Made by a program: the position numbers and the translations under genes | From: Alkalihalobacillus bogoriensis ATCC BAA-922 | Lineage (GTDB): Bacteria > Bacillota > Bacilli > Bacillales > Bacillaceae_F | Reading direction: 5' to 3' | Assembly (NCBI RefSeq): GCF_000621445.1 | Contig: NZ_JHYI01000022.1 | Location: forward strand, 1 to 64,000 | Length of the DNA stretch: 64,000 nt | The notes under the pieces: generated by a model | The model's input: the letters and a program-made list of their open reading frames with translations, nothing else | What the model was told of the DNA's origin: nothing | Database searches by the model: none | Shown here: in pieces, positions 52,091 through 60,008 of the stretch | Layout of the letters: each line of letters starts with the position of its first letter | How positions within the stretch are numbered: position 1 is the first letter of the stretch

Positions 52091-52126
52091 GTAGAGCCTG
52101 CTCATTTATAAATGGGCAGGCTCTAC
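52091..52126. terminator. strong hairpin after the superoxide dismutase gene
   Basis: A 16-bp stem with one G-U-type mismatch (52091-52107 with 52111-52126), loop ATA, no T-run. It lies between two convergent genes. A second perfect hairpin ACTTAAAATG/CATTTTAAGT follows at 52131-52154. Confidence 0.7.
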
Positions 52127-52175
52127 TGTAACTTAAAATGGCGTCATTTTAAGTTGTCGGGAACGATGATGTTGA

Positions 52176-53756
52176 TTACTCACCATCGTACAATTGTAGT
52201 ATATATTCTTTCAAATCAACCATTCGTAAATATTCAGGTTCTTTATCTGTACCAGAGATGATTAAAGCCGCTAATGTTTCATTTTTATGAATCCCACCAT
52301 GTTCACCACCATCAACATGTAAAGGTGAACCTTGAGATTTAAATACATAACCCGGCTTTGCAGTTAAAATTAATGTGCTTGTGTCATGTGCGTGATGAGC
52401 ACTGAAAAGTTGGTTCAGGACATCTGGATAGTCAACATAAGCTACTTCATTTTCTTTGCTATCTTTTTTTATTGTTAAAATATTTTCGTTGCCTTCAATA
52501 TCCCATGTTTGGTCATATCGGTCTTTCCATGGCCCAAATTTTCTAAAACGGACGACATCATCATAATCAGGTGAAATGACATTCACCCATCCGTCTTGCA
52601 TCCAGGAAGCATGAGCAATCCGTTTATCGACCATTGCGGTTTCTGCTAACTTAGGTAACAACTGTTCATTTTCTAATGCGTACACATAAGACATGCGGTG
52701 ATTATTCCCAAATGCGATTTCCCCAGGTGTTAATTGATCCTGTAAGCGTGCTGGCTCATAGTCATGATAAATCGATTCTAAATCGATAGCCATTTCAACT
52801 TCATCATCAAGCAATTTATCTTGCCCATGGTCTCCGACAACGATAAAAATATTGTCTTCTAGTGCTTGTTCCCAACTAGGATAGGCATTTAAAATATCTT
52901 GAAATAAATGCTCAGCTCTTTCAAAGCCTTTTCGATAGTGAGGACTATTCTCATGTGCCTCTTTATCAAAATCGGGTAAGAAAACCATTAAAAAATCAGG
53001 TTGTTCCCCGTTTTTAATAATCTCTTTTGTAACCTCAACAGAATAATCATCATTTAATCCAAACTGTGAAAATAGACTATCTGGAAAGTTTTTATTTTCG
53101 ACGACTTTTGGTTTTACGACGCTACCAAAAGCTAATAGGTCAGGTCCTTTCGTTTGTAGTGAGCCATTCATTCCTAACCAGTTATCTAACACCGGTGGTA
53201 AATGCATATCATGATTTGTATTTCCTCGATAAATAAGCGTATTTACAGACCCTGTTGTATACCCTTTTTCTTGAAGTGCTTCAAATATCGTTGTCGATTC
53301 TTCATTTAAATGTGTATTATTCAAATGGTATAACGAATCAAAAAGGGCTTGCTTCATTCCAAGTTGAGCCGCTTTTTGGATCGTTGAACCATAATCCACT
53401 AAGCGCTGTTCATCGTCTTTATACCAGACAAGACCTGGAACCTTATGATTATTCGGCATTTCCCCCGTCACCATTGAGCTTTCAATGACAACAGACATAG
53501 AAGGAAACGGAGCAACGAGATCTTTATAATATTGTCCATTGTCAATTAAAAATTCTAAAGCTGGAATCGTTCCTTTTTCTAACGAGTTGTCAACTAGTGA
53601 GCCCATCATTGAATCAATAATGACAAAGACTACTTTTTTGTTAGGATCTTTATCTTCTTTTTCTACTTGCTGTATGGATGCACCACCTTCATTTTCACCG
53701 TTACATCCTGCTAATATGAGGAATAACATCCCGACTAGTAGCCAAAATCTCATCAT
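52176..53756 (-). CDS. lipoprotein of the type I phosphodiesterase/alkaline phosphatase superfamily
   Basis: A 526-residue lipoprotein; the ATGATG start has AAAGGAG upstream (either ATG possible). Lipobox LAGC, Cys18. The core has VVFVIIDSMMGS (first metal Asp), FPSMSVVIESSMVTG, DHDMHLPP-like and FLPDFDKEAHE, and VVGDHGQDKLLDDEV, the metal motif of the superfamily. HHAHDTSTLIL and GGEHGGIHKNETLAALIISG complete the site. It probably cuts phosphoester bonds on the cell surface; substrate unknown. Confidence 0.85.
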   Translation of the reverse strand: MMRFWLLVGMLFLILAGCNGENEGGASIQQVEKEDKDPNKKVVFVIIDSMMGSLVDNSLEKGTIPALEFLIDNGQYYKDLVAPFPSMSVVIESSMVTGEMPNNHKVPGLVWYKDDEQRLVDYGSTIQKAAQLGMKQALFDSLYHLNNTHLNEESTTIFEALQEKGYTTGSVNTLIYRGNTNHDMHLPPVLDNWLGMNGSLQTKGPDLLAFGSVVKPKVVENKNFPDSLFSQFGLNDDYSVEVTKEIIKNGEQPDFLMVFLPDFDKEAHENSPHYRKGFERAEHLFQDILNAYPSWEQALEDNIFIVVGDHGQDKLLDDEVEMAIDLESIYHDYEPARLQDQLTPGEIAFGNNHRMSYVYALENEQLLPKLAETAMVDKRIAHASWMQDGWVNVISPDYDDVVRFRKFGPWKDRYDQTWDIEGNENILTIKKDSKENEVAYVDYPDVLNQLFSAHHAHDTSTLILTAKPGYVFKSQGSPLHVDGGEHGGIHKNETLAALIISGTDKEPEYLRMVDLKEYILQLYDGE

Positions 53757-53769
53757 GACACTCCTTTAT

Positions 53770-54450
53770 CTAATATTTTGCGACATATAAAGAATCTCCC
53801 TCAAGCCATTCAGCTAATAAAACATCTGTTGCTTTAGTTACCCCATTTTGAAGTAATTGAGCAGAGAGCCACTCTTCGTCAAATCCAGCTTCTTTTAAAT
53901 TGTCCAAAAGAATCTCACCATCAGATATAATCGTAATGGGCAAATGAGCAATAGTGGAAGTTGGCTGAACGTCCTTTTTTTGCAAAGTTTGATAAGAGCT
54001 TTTTTTCATGACACTGACAGAGCCATTAGGTTCAAGTATGGCATATTCTATTTCTCGAAGTGAGAATACATCTTTTTCTCGTAGGAGGTGTTGCAGTTGA
54101 TTCATATCAAGTCGATTTCGTTTTAATTCGGTAAAATCAATTTTGCCCTTCCGGATAATAATGGATGGGTTTCCTTCTAAAATAGTTCTCGACTTTTTAA
54201 CGACTTGTGTAAGTTTTTCAATCGTAAAAATCAGAGCCCCCCAAACCGTAATTGCATATAAAACATACTTAAGTCCAATTTCTTTATCGTAAATCGCATT
54301 TCCTACCAATTCTCCGAGCACAAGGGCAGAAATAAAATCAAACGGTGTCAATTGGGTAATTTGCGTTTTGCCGAGTAGTTTCGTAATGGCTAACAAAGCA
54401 AAGAAACCAATAAGTAGCTCTGTTGTTAACGAGAAAAAATTCGTATTCAT
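53770..54450 (-). CDS. DUF421 membrane protein (YetF/YrbG family)
   Basis: A 226-residue protein with CGGGGTGAGG upstream. Three hydrophobic N-terminal segments (TTELLIGFFALLAITKLLGK, FDFISALVLGELVGNAIYD, YVLYAITVWGALIF), then two soluble DUF421 repeats: NPSIIIRKGKIDFTELKRNRLDMNQLQHLLREKDVFSLREIEYAILEPNG in one block, and PITIISDGEILLDNLKEAGFDEEWL. Function of the family is unknown. One of three DUF421 genes in 6 kb. Confidence 0.88.
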   Translation of the reverse strand: MNTNFFSLTTELLIGFFALLAITKLLGKTQITQLTPFDFISALVLGELVGNAIYDKEIGLKYVLYAITVWGALIFTIEKLTQVVKKSRTILEGNPSIIIRKGKIDFTELKRNRLDMNQLQHLLREKDVFSLREIEYAILEPNGSVSVMKKSSYQTLQKKDVQPTSTIAHLPITIISDGEILLDNLKEAGFDEEWLSAQLLQNGVTKATDVLLAEWLEGDSLYVAKY

Positions 54451-54505
54451 GACCTCACCCCGAGAAAAGATAGTTTTACTTTTTACAAAAATGGATGTTT
54501 TTACT

Positions 54506-54541
54506 CAAAAAAAGCAACGAACCTATGTAAAGGTCGTTGCT
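54506..54541 (-). terminator. terminator of the 54523 gene
   Basis: Read on the minus strand, AGCAACGA and TCGTTGCT (54534-54541 with 54513-54520) form a stem followed by T's. It overlaps the last codons of the gene. Confidence 0.65.
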
Positions 54542-55062
54542 CGGATTTGTTTTAATTGTCTATCTAATTGCTGGACGAGCTTTTTGGAAGCAAAAGCTAA
54601 ATGAGCGATTTCACTGTTTTCATCATGAATCGTTCCTCGAAAAACCGTTCGGATTCGATTATCATTCGTAAGCCAGTATGTACTTTTATATTCGTTAAAA
54701 ATGGTCCAAAATTCGTAAATTGCTTGAATTTCTTCTGGCCTGAACGCTTTGCTTAATTCAGGGGTCGATAACCCGTGAGTGACCGGAGCATCTTCAATAA
54801 GTTGAGGATGAAGAGCGATCGTTTGTTTATAAACAGCCTCCCTTACTGTTAACGCTTGAATAAAAACATAAGAGCGCCATTCTTCATTTAGTTTTTCTGA
54901 GTTTTGTCGCGTCTCGATCGTCAAGTTTTCCACTGTTCGAAGAAGATTTTGTAATAATGCTAACTGTTGAAGTGTTCGCTTATTCCATTTGATAAAAAAA
55001 ACGGCGAAGAGAATAGCGATAAATGAAATCATAAAAATAGATACAGTTTCGAATATTGACAT
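54523..55062 (-). CDS. membrane-anchored hypothetical protein
   Basis: A 179-residue protein. The ATG at 55062 has GGGAGGAATAA upstream; the frame from 55083 starts inside that site. Residues 2-25 (SIFETVSIFMISFIAILFAVFF) form a single membrane segment, followed by a long helical, probably coiled-coil part (KRTLQQLALLQNLLRTVENLTIETRQNSEKL, written here only as context) and a helical C-terminal domain ending in KKLVQQLDRQLKQIRA. Not recognised. Flanked by spore-type genes. Confidence 0.7.
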   Translation of the reverse strand: MSIFETVSIFMISFIAILFAVFFIKWNKRTLQQLALLQNLLRTVENLTIETRQNSEKLNEEWRSYVFIQALTVREAVYKQTIALHPQLIEDAPVTHGLSTPELSKAFRPEEIQAIYEFWTIFNEYKSTYWLTNDNRIRTVFRGTIHDENSEIAHLAFASKKLVQQLDRQLKQIRATTFT

Positions 55063-55191
55063 TCGTTTATTCCTCCCCCACAAGGACGATTTAGTTTACA
55101 AATATTGTAATAGATAATTCTCTTATCTTTTTATCAGCCTATAAAATGTAACATTATCGAGGGCATTTTACAAAGAAGGAGGAATGAAAAG

Positions 55192-55398
55192 ATGACAGTT
55201 GCCACTCAAATAAGACAAACATTAGCAGGATTAAAAAGTGCTCAGGCTAGCTTAGAAACATTTGCACTTCAAACGCAAAATCAACAAGCAAAGCAAATGT
55301 TCCAAAACATGGCTCAACAAACACAAGGAATCGTAGATACGATTACACCACGTCTGCAAGAAATCGAACAAGAAGAGCCTCAATATAAGCAACAATAA
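55192..55398 (+). CDS. DUF1657 small protein, copy 1
   Basis: A 68-residue helical protein with GGAGGAATG upstream. TVATQIRQTLAGLKSAQASLETFALQTQNQQAKQMF is the DUF1657 mark. DUF1657 genes accompany spoVA2-type operons. The same kind of sequence occurs at 57812 and as the tail of the DUF421 fusion at 58044. A hairpin at 55405 follows, so it may be transcribed partly on its own. Confidence 0.9.
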   Translation: MTVATQIRQTLAGLKSAQASLETFALQTQNQQAKQMFQNMAQQTQGIVDTITPRLQEIEQEEPQYKQQ

Positions 55399-55404
55399 CA
55401 TGAG

Positions 55405-55435
55405 AAAGAGGGTTAATCGCGTATTAACCTTCTTT
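55405..55435 (+). terminator. hairpin after DUF1657 copy 1
   Basis: A 13-bp stem AAAGAGGGTTAAT/ATTAACCTTCTTT with one G-U pair (55405-55417 with 55423-55435). Short T-tract, so a weak terminator or attenuator. Confidence 0.6.
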
Positions 55436-55436
55436 G

Positions 55437-55467
55437 TACATAATTGTACGATCAGAGATCCATACTA
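55437..55467 (+). promoter_or_regulatory. sigma-G-type promoter of the second spoVA operon
   Basis: TACATA (55437-55442), an 18-base spacer and CATACTA (55461-55467). The -10 box is identical to that of the first spoVA operon and the -35 box fits five of six positions of TGHATR. It points to forespore-specific expression. Confidence 0.65.
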
Positions 55468-55504
55468 TTTTTCATAGAAGAACGAAAATAGAAAGAGGGA
55501 TACG

Positions 55505-55936
55505 ATGAAAAAATTTATAAGTTTGTTTGTGTTGGTTATCATCGGTCTGCAAGGTTGCGGATTTGAGGCACAACAAGATATATCTCCTCAACAACTTGGG
55601 AATGAGGCCGTTGTTGACCAAACAAAAGCAGATGAAGCTAAAAAAATCGTATTGTCAATGGAGGAAGTGTATGAAGTAAAGGGCGTCACTCATAATGACA
55701 AAATTTATGTCGCTCCAAATGTGCACCATTTTGATCGGTTACGGCTAGAAGAAATAAGAAAAACTGGATTTGAAAAAATTAAGAAACGCTATCCGGAAGA
55801 AACAGTATTTTTTACAACAGATAAAAAAATATATATGGAGCTCGAAAAGCTGGAAACTGAATTAAAAAACAGAGAAATATCTCCATCAGCTTTAGAAGAG
55901 AAGTTATCAAAACTTGAGGATGATATGAAAGGGTAA
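55505..55936 (+). CDS. YhcN/YlaJ-type sporulation lipoprotein
   Basis: A 143-residue lipoprotein with AAAGAGGGA upstream. Lipobox LQGC, Cys18. VYEVKGVTHNDKIYVAPNVHHFDRLRLEEIRKTGFEKIKKRYPEETVFFTTDKK covers the YhcN/YlaJ core (residues 55-110). Such lipoproteins lie on the outer face of the spore inner membrane. This family member is part of the spoVA2mob gene set. Confidence 0.87.
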   Translation: MKKFISLFVLVIIGLQGCGFEAQQDISPQQLGNEAVVDQTKADEAKKIVLSMEEVYEVKGVTHNDKIYVAPNVHHFDRLRLEEIRKTGFEKIKKRYPEETVFFTTDKKIYMELEKLETELKNREISPSALEEKLSKLEDDMKG

Positions 55937-55957
55937 CGTAAAAAAGGAGGGTTGGAC

Positions 55958-56437
55958 ATGTCAGATCAGAAAAAGAAAAATTTATCCCCTGTTAAACAAG
56001 AGTATCAAAAATTTGCGAGCGAACACGAAATAAAGCGACCTGTCTTTAAAAATTGTATCCGCGCCTTTTTATTTGGTGGACTTATTTGCTTGATCGGACA
56101 AGGGGTTCAAACGGTTTTTATTCATTATTTTGATTTTACCGAACGAACAGCAGGAGACCCAACGGTTGCTGTGATGATTTTTCTTTCTGTGTTACTCACC
56201 GGCTTTGGTGTTTATGACCGGATTGCTCAGTTTGCTGGTGCGGGTACAGCTGTTCCTGTAACCGGTTTTGCCAACTCAGTGGCGAGTGCTGCGATTGAAC
56301 ATCGAACAGAAGGATTAGTGCTAGGTGTTGGTGGCAATATGTTTAAACTAGCTGGGTCTGTTATTGTTTTCGGAACATTTTCCGCGTTTGTAATTGCACT
56401 CATTAAAACGATACTCGTTCAATGGGGGGGATTGTAA
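55958..56437 (+). CDS. SpoVAC paralogue of the second spoVA operon
   Basis: A 159-residue membrane protein. The ATG at 55958 is seven bases after GGAGG; a TTG at 55952 is too near. It matches SpoVAC at 35523 along most of its length: LLTGFGVYDRIAQFAGAGTA, VPVTGFANSV and EHRTEGLVLGVGGNMFKLAG. It should be a second mechanosensitive dipicolinate channel. Its stop overlaps the next start by one base. Confidence 0.93.
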   Translation: MSDQKKKNLSPVKQEYQKFASEHEIKRPVFKNCIRAFLFGGLICLIGQGVQTVFIHYFDFTERTAGDPTVAVMIFLSVLLTGFGVYDRIAQFAGAGTAVPVTGFANSVASAAIEHRTEGLVLGVGGNMFKLAGSVIVFGTFSAFVIALIKTILVQWGGL

Positions 56438-57450
56438 TGCTTGTCGGTCATCGTACATGGAAATTTGAAAATAAACCTGTCCTCATTTCTACAGGAACGG
56501 TAGGAGGTCCATTTGAGGCAAACGGAAAATTAGCTAATGATTTTGATACATTACACGATGATCTATGGATTGGGCAAGACTCCTATGAAAAAGCACACCG
56601 GGTTCTTTTGGAAGAAGCATGTCAAGAAGCAATAGAAAAAGTGCATCTTCAAAAAGAAAAAATTGAATTTATGCTCGCTGGAGATTTAGTCAACCAAATT
56701 ACACCATCAAGTTTTGCAAGTCGCACGTTAGAAATTCCTTACTTTGGATTGTTTGGGGCATGTTCTACGTCGATGGAAGGTTTAGCTCTAGGGTCTTTTA
56801 TTGTAAATGCAAAAGGAGCCAACTATATATTAACAGGTTCGTCGAGTCATAATGCGGCTATAGAAAAGCAATTTCGTTATCCGACTGAATATGGAGCACA
56901 AAAGCCACCAACAGCACAGTGGACTGTAACGGCAGCCGGTGTGGGTATTCTAGCACAACAAGGGGAAGGACCAGTCATTACTTCTGCTACGATTGGTCGA
57001 GTGGTGGATATGGGCTTAAGTGACCCATTTAATATGGGGGCGGCTATGGCTCCAGCAGCTGTAGATACAATTGAAGCCCATTTTCGTGATTTACAAATTG
57101 ATCCTTCTCATTATGATTTAATTGCTACGGGAGACTTAGGTAAAATTGGGCATTCTATTGCCGAAGATTTATTTGAAAAGCATGGGCTCACCTTTGAAAA
57201 AGGACAATTTGATGATTGTGGCTTAATGATTTATAAAGATGACCAGCCGGTAATGTCTGGAGCTAGTGGTTCAGGTTGCTCCGCGGCTGTTACGTATGGT
57301 CATCTCATTAATCGAATGAAAAAAGGTGAAATTAAACGAATGCTTATTGTGGCAACAGGAGCTCTTCTTTCTCCTTTATCGTTTCAACAAAAAGAATCGA
57401 TACCTTGTATTGCGCATGCTGTATCGATTGAAGCGGGAGGGATTCATTGA
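56437..57450 (+). CDS. SpoVAD paralogue of the second spoVA operon
   Basis: A 337-residue protein. The ATG at 56437 overlaps the preceding TAA by one base. [57 protein letters not shown] and [13 protein letters not shown] match SpoVAD at 35998. The Cys-to-Ser change in ACST (ACAT in copy 1) is in the old thiolase site, which is not catalytic in SpoVAD. It should bind dipicolinate. Confidence 0.93.
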   Translation: MLVGHRTWKFENKPVLISTGTVGGPFEANGKLANDFDTLHDDLWIGQDSYEKAHRVLLEEACQEAIEKVHLQKEKIEFMLAGDLVNQITPSSFASRTLEIPYFGLFGACSTSMEGLALGSFIVNAKGANYILTGSSSHNAAIEKQFRYPTEYGAQKPPTAQWTVTAAGVGILAQQGEGPVITSATIGRVVDMGLSDPFNMGAAMAPAAVDTIEAHFRDLQIDPSHYDLIATGDLGKIGHSIAEDLFEKHGLTFEKGQFDDCGLMIYKDDQPVMSGASGSGCSAAVTYGHLINRMKKGEIKRMLIVATGALLSPLSFQQKESIPCIAHAVSIEAGGIH

Positions 57451-57800
57451 TGATTTTCTTTTGGGCGTTTGTTGTTGGAGGACTAATATGTGTAATTGGT
57501 CAAATTCTTATGGATGTTGTGAAATTAACGCCTGCACATACAATGAGTACACTTGTTGTGTCTGGTGCAGTATTAGACGGGATTGGGGTGTATGAACCAC
57601 TAATTGATTTCGCCGGTGCTGGGGCGACTGTACCGATTACTAGTTTCGGGAATGCCCTTGTTCATGGGGCGCTAGCAGAAGCAGAGCGCAACGGGATTGT
57701 TGGTGTCATTACAGGGATTTTCGAAGTAACGAGTGCAGGGATTTCAGCAGCGATTATATTCGGATTTATTGCTGCGCTAATTTTTAAACCAAAAGGGTAG
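57450..57800 (+). CDS. SpoVAEB paralogue of the second spoVA operon
   Basis: A 116-residue membrane protein. The ATG at 57450 shares one base with the preceding TGA and has CGGGAGGG upstream. [56 protein letters not shown] forms one block (residues 8-63) alike to SpoVAEB at 37011. Completes the C-D-Eb triad. Confidence 0.93.
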   Translation: MIFFWAFVVGGLICVIGQILMDVVKLTPAHTMSTLVVSGAVLDGIGVYEPLIDFAGAGATVPITSFGNALVHGALAEAERNGIVGVITGIFEVTSAGISAAIIFGFIAALIFKPKG

Positions 57801-57811
57801 GAGGTGAAACA

Positions 57812-58018
57812 ATGACAGTTGCATCTCAAGTGAAGCAATGTTTATCCACGTTAAAAGGAATTGAATCACAACTAAATACATTTTCAATAAAAGCACAAGA
57901 CGAGGAATCAAGACAGGCGTTTCATGAATCTTGTTTAATCACAAGAAAAGTCATTGTCGACATCGAAAACCGTGTAGGTGAACTAGAGCGGGAAGAGCCA
58001 CAGTATAAAGGGTTTTAG
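57812..58018 (+). CDS. DUF1657 small protein, copy 2
   Basis: A 68-residue helical protein with GGAGGTGAAACA upstream. TVASQVKQCLSTLKGIESQLNTFSIKAQDEESRQAF shows the DUF1657 pattern and the end LEREEPQYKG equals the EEPQYK end of copy 1. Second DUF1657 gene of the operon, just before the fusion protein. Confidence 0.88.
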   Translation: MTVASQVKQCLSTLKGIESQLNTFSIKAQDEESRQAFHESCLITRKVIVDIENRVGELEREEPQYKGF

Positions 58019-58043
58019 TTTGCCTTAGAAAGGAGTGTTACGT

Positions 58044-58901
58044 ATGCCAGGCTGGTTAGAGGTTGCCTTGCGCGCAACAATTGGACTATTTTTCGTTTTG
58101 TTTGCCTCGAAATTGTTTGTACGCAAGCCTGTTGCCCATTTAACCTATTTTGAATGGATTGCGATGGCCGCCGTTGCGATTATTGTTGCGGTCGGTTCGA
58201 TCGGACTTGCTATTCCTCCAATGTATGTCATTATTGCTTTGTTTATATGGACATTTGTGCCGTATCTTCTCGGTCTTTTGTCAATGAAAAGTAAAACTGT
58301 AAGAAATGTAGTTGGAGGAAAAGGAATTCCTTTTATTAAAGACGGGAAAGTATTAGAAGATAATTTAAAAAAACAGCGCTATTCTACCGATGAATTATTA
58401 ACTCAATTACGTTCAAAGCAAGTATTTAAGGTGGCAGATGTTGAATTTGCCGTGCTTGAGCCAACAGGAGATTTAAATGTCCTGTTAAAGAAAGAATATC
58501 AACCTTTAACGGCAAATGATATGAAAATGCCTGTTGCTCCAATCAAACAACCTGAAACGGTTATTATGGACGGAAAAATATTAGATGAACCTTTATCGAC
58601 ACTCGGGTTTAATCGAAAATGGCTAGAAATAGAACTTGATAAAATCGGTGTTGCGATTGAAAATGTGTATGTTGGTCAGGTGGATTCATATGGAGAATTA
58701 ACGGTAGATTTATTTGATGATAAGCTTCAAGTACCTAAACCACAAGAAAAGCCATTATTGTTAGCCTCTATTAAAAAATGCCAAGCCGACCTCGAAGCCT
58801 TTGCACTGCAAACTGAATCACAACAAGCGAAGAAAATGTATGAAAACAGCTCAAAAGATATGGAGCGAGTGTTAACGCAAATGAAAAAGTATTTGAAATA
58901 A
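58044..58901 (+). CDS. 2Duf-like protein: DUF421 membrane protein fused to a DUF1657 tail
   Basis: A 285-residue protein. The ATG at 58044 has GAAAGGAG upstream. Residues 8-80 have about three hydrophobic segments; 85-230 hold the two soluble DUF421 repeats (GIPFIKDGKVLEDNLKKQRYSTDELL; TVIMDGKILDEPLSTLGFNRKWLEIELD). Residues 238-285 (LLLASIKKCQADLEAFALQTESQQAKKMYEN) are a DUF1657 module closely like the free copy at 55192. This is the architecture of 2Duf, the protein reported to raise wet-heat resistance in spores carrying spoVA2mob. Last gene of the operon. Confidence 0.9.
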   Translation: MPGWLEVALRATIGLFFVLFASKLFVRKPVAHLTYFEWIAMAAVAIIVAVGSIGLAIPPMYVIIALFIWTFVPYLLGLLSMKSKTVRNVVGGKGIPFIKDGKVLEDNLKKQRYSTDELLTQLRSKQVFKVADVEFAVLEPTGDLNVLLKKEYQPLTANDMKMPVAPIKQPETVIMDGKILDEPLSTLGFNRKWLEIELDKIGVAIENVYVGQVDSYGELTVDLFDDKLQVPKPQEKPLLLASIKKCQADLEAFALQTESQQAKKMYENSSKDMERVLTQMKKYLK

Positions 58902-58910
58902 ATACGTATG

Positions 58911-58947
58911 AACCGCACTGTTTTTATCTATTACAGTGCGGTTTTTA
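58911..58947 (+). terminator. terminator of the second spoVA operon
   Basis: Perfect stem AACCGCACTGT/ACAGTGCGGTT (58911-58921 with 58933-58943) followed by T's. Confidence 0.88.
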
Positions 58948-58950
58948 TTA

Positions 58951-59131
58951 ACGGACATTTTTTCCACTATTTAAAGGAAAAGGTAGGTTTGTTGAGGGCT
59001 ATCGGACCGCTGTTCCGCTAAAGCTGAAAATTGTGCTGCTTTCTTCCTTTAAAATGGGTGAATAGCGGAACGTATGTCCATTAAAAAAGTGTAAAACTCG
59101 GCTTTTTGATGGAATAGCGGAATAGATGTCC
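58951..59131. repeat. nested inverted repeats TAGCGGAA-n-ATGTCC
   Basis: Four related ~19-base words fill this gap: inverse copies at 58951-58969 and 59002-59020, direct copies at 59060-59079 and 59112-59131. The two direct copies share 17 of 20 bases. The set can fold into two nested long-range hairpins. No gene lies between 58902 and 59157. Confidence 0.65.
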
Positions 59132-59157
59132 GAAAGATAAAGGTATGGGGTGAATTC

Positions 59158-59883
59158 CTAGTGAAACAACATCGAATTATCTTCGGTGTTTTCTTTTGTT
59201 CGTAAAGAAATATGTACATCTTTCTCTTTTGAGATGGAAGCGAAAAAAACATCATGAATATTTTGAACGCCATGTTGATGTAACTGCTCATCAACCCACA
59301 CATGATCGAGTTGAAACTTGGAAAGAACGCCTTCATACACTTGACCTTCGATAATAAATGGAAAAGCAATTCCGCTTTTCTTTTTTTGTAAGCGTAAATC
59401 TTCAAGTGTAACTTCAGACTTGTTGTTTGTCTTCACAACGCTTAGTTGTCCGTTTGCTTCAATAATCGCTAATTCAACATCTTCAAGCGAGAAAATATTT
59501 TTTTCCCTTAACATTTGTAATACATTATCAATGGAATATTGAATTCGTTGTAAGTTTTGAACTTGAAACACACCATGGCTAATTACAATCGTAGGTTCGA
59601 ATGTGAGCCACTTTCCTATTTTTCTATGTTTAATAATGAGAGTGGCCACTCCTTTTTGCAATAGGCTAATCATGACAATCGCAAATGCAGTATAAATATG
59701 GCTGACATTTGGATCTGCGATATCTGCGCCTGCCACTGATGCTAACGTGACAATGACTAAAAAATCAAAAATCGGAAGTTGTCCAATTGAGCGCTTCCCC
59801 ATATATAAAGCAAGGATGAGCAGGAGAGGGAAAATGGTGATTATTCTACCGAGCACGGTTAATAATTCAAAAAACGTTTGCAT
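59158..59883 (-). CDS. DUF421 membrane protein (YetF/YrbG family)
   Basis: A 241-residue protein with AAAAGGTGATC upstream. N-terminal hydrophobic segments (RIITIFPLLLILALYMGKRSIGQL, FDFLVIVTLASVAGADIAD, TAFAIVMISLLQKG), then DUF421 repeats (TIVISHGVFQVQNLQRIQYSIDNVLQMLREKNIFSLEDVELAIIEANG in one block, and FPFIIEGQVYEGVLSKF). No DUF1657 tail. It faces away from dacB. Function unknown. Confidence 0.87.
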   Translation of the reverse strand: MQTFFELLTVLGRIITIFPLLLILALYMGKRSIGQLPIFDFLVIVTLASVAGADIADPNVSHIYTAFAIVMISLLQKGVATLIIKHRKIGKWLTFEPTIVISHGVFQVQNLQRIQYSIDNVLQMLREKNIFSLEDVELAIIEANGQLSVVKTNNKSEVTLEDLRLQKKKSGIAFPFIIEGQVYEGVLSKFQLDHVWVDEQLHQHGVQNIHDVFFASISKEKDVHISLRTKENTEDNSMLFH

Positions 59884-60008
59884 GTGATCACCTTTTATTC
59901 GCTATATTCGTTTATTTAGCTTTCCGCAAATTCTTTTCTTAATTCATACATATGAGACAAGGATGAGCATACACTTGTACAAATAAAAAAAATTGGGACG
60001 GGGATAGT

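Noticed and set aside
50254-59883. Complete mobile element around the second spoVA operon
   Set aside because: No transposase, resolvase or long terminal repeats at either end of the region; the nested repeat at 58951 is internal and not matched at the other side.
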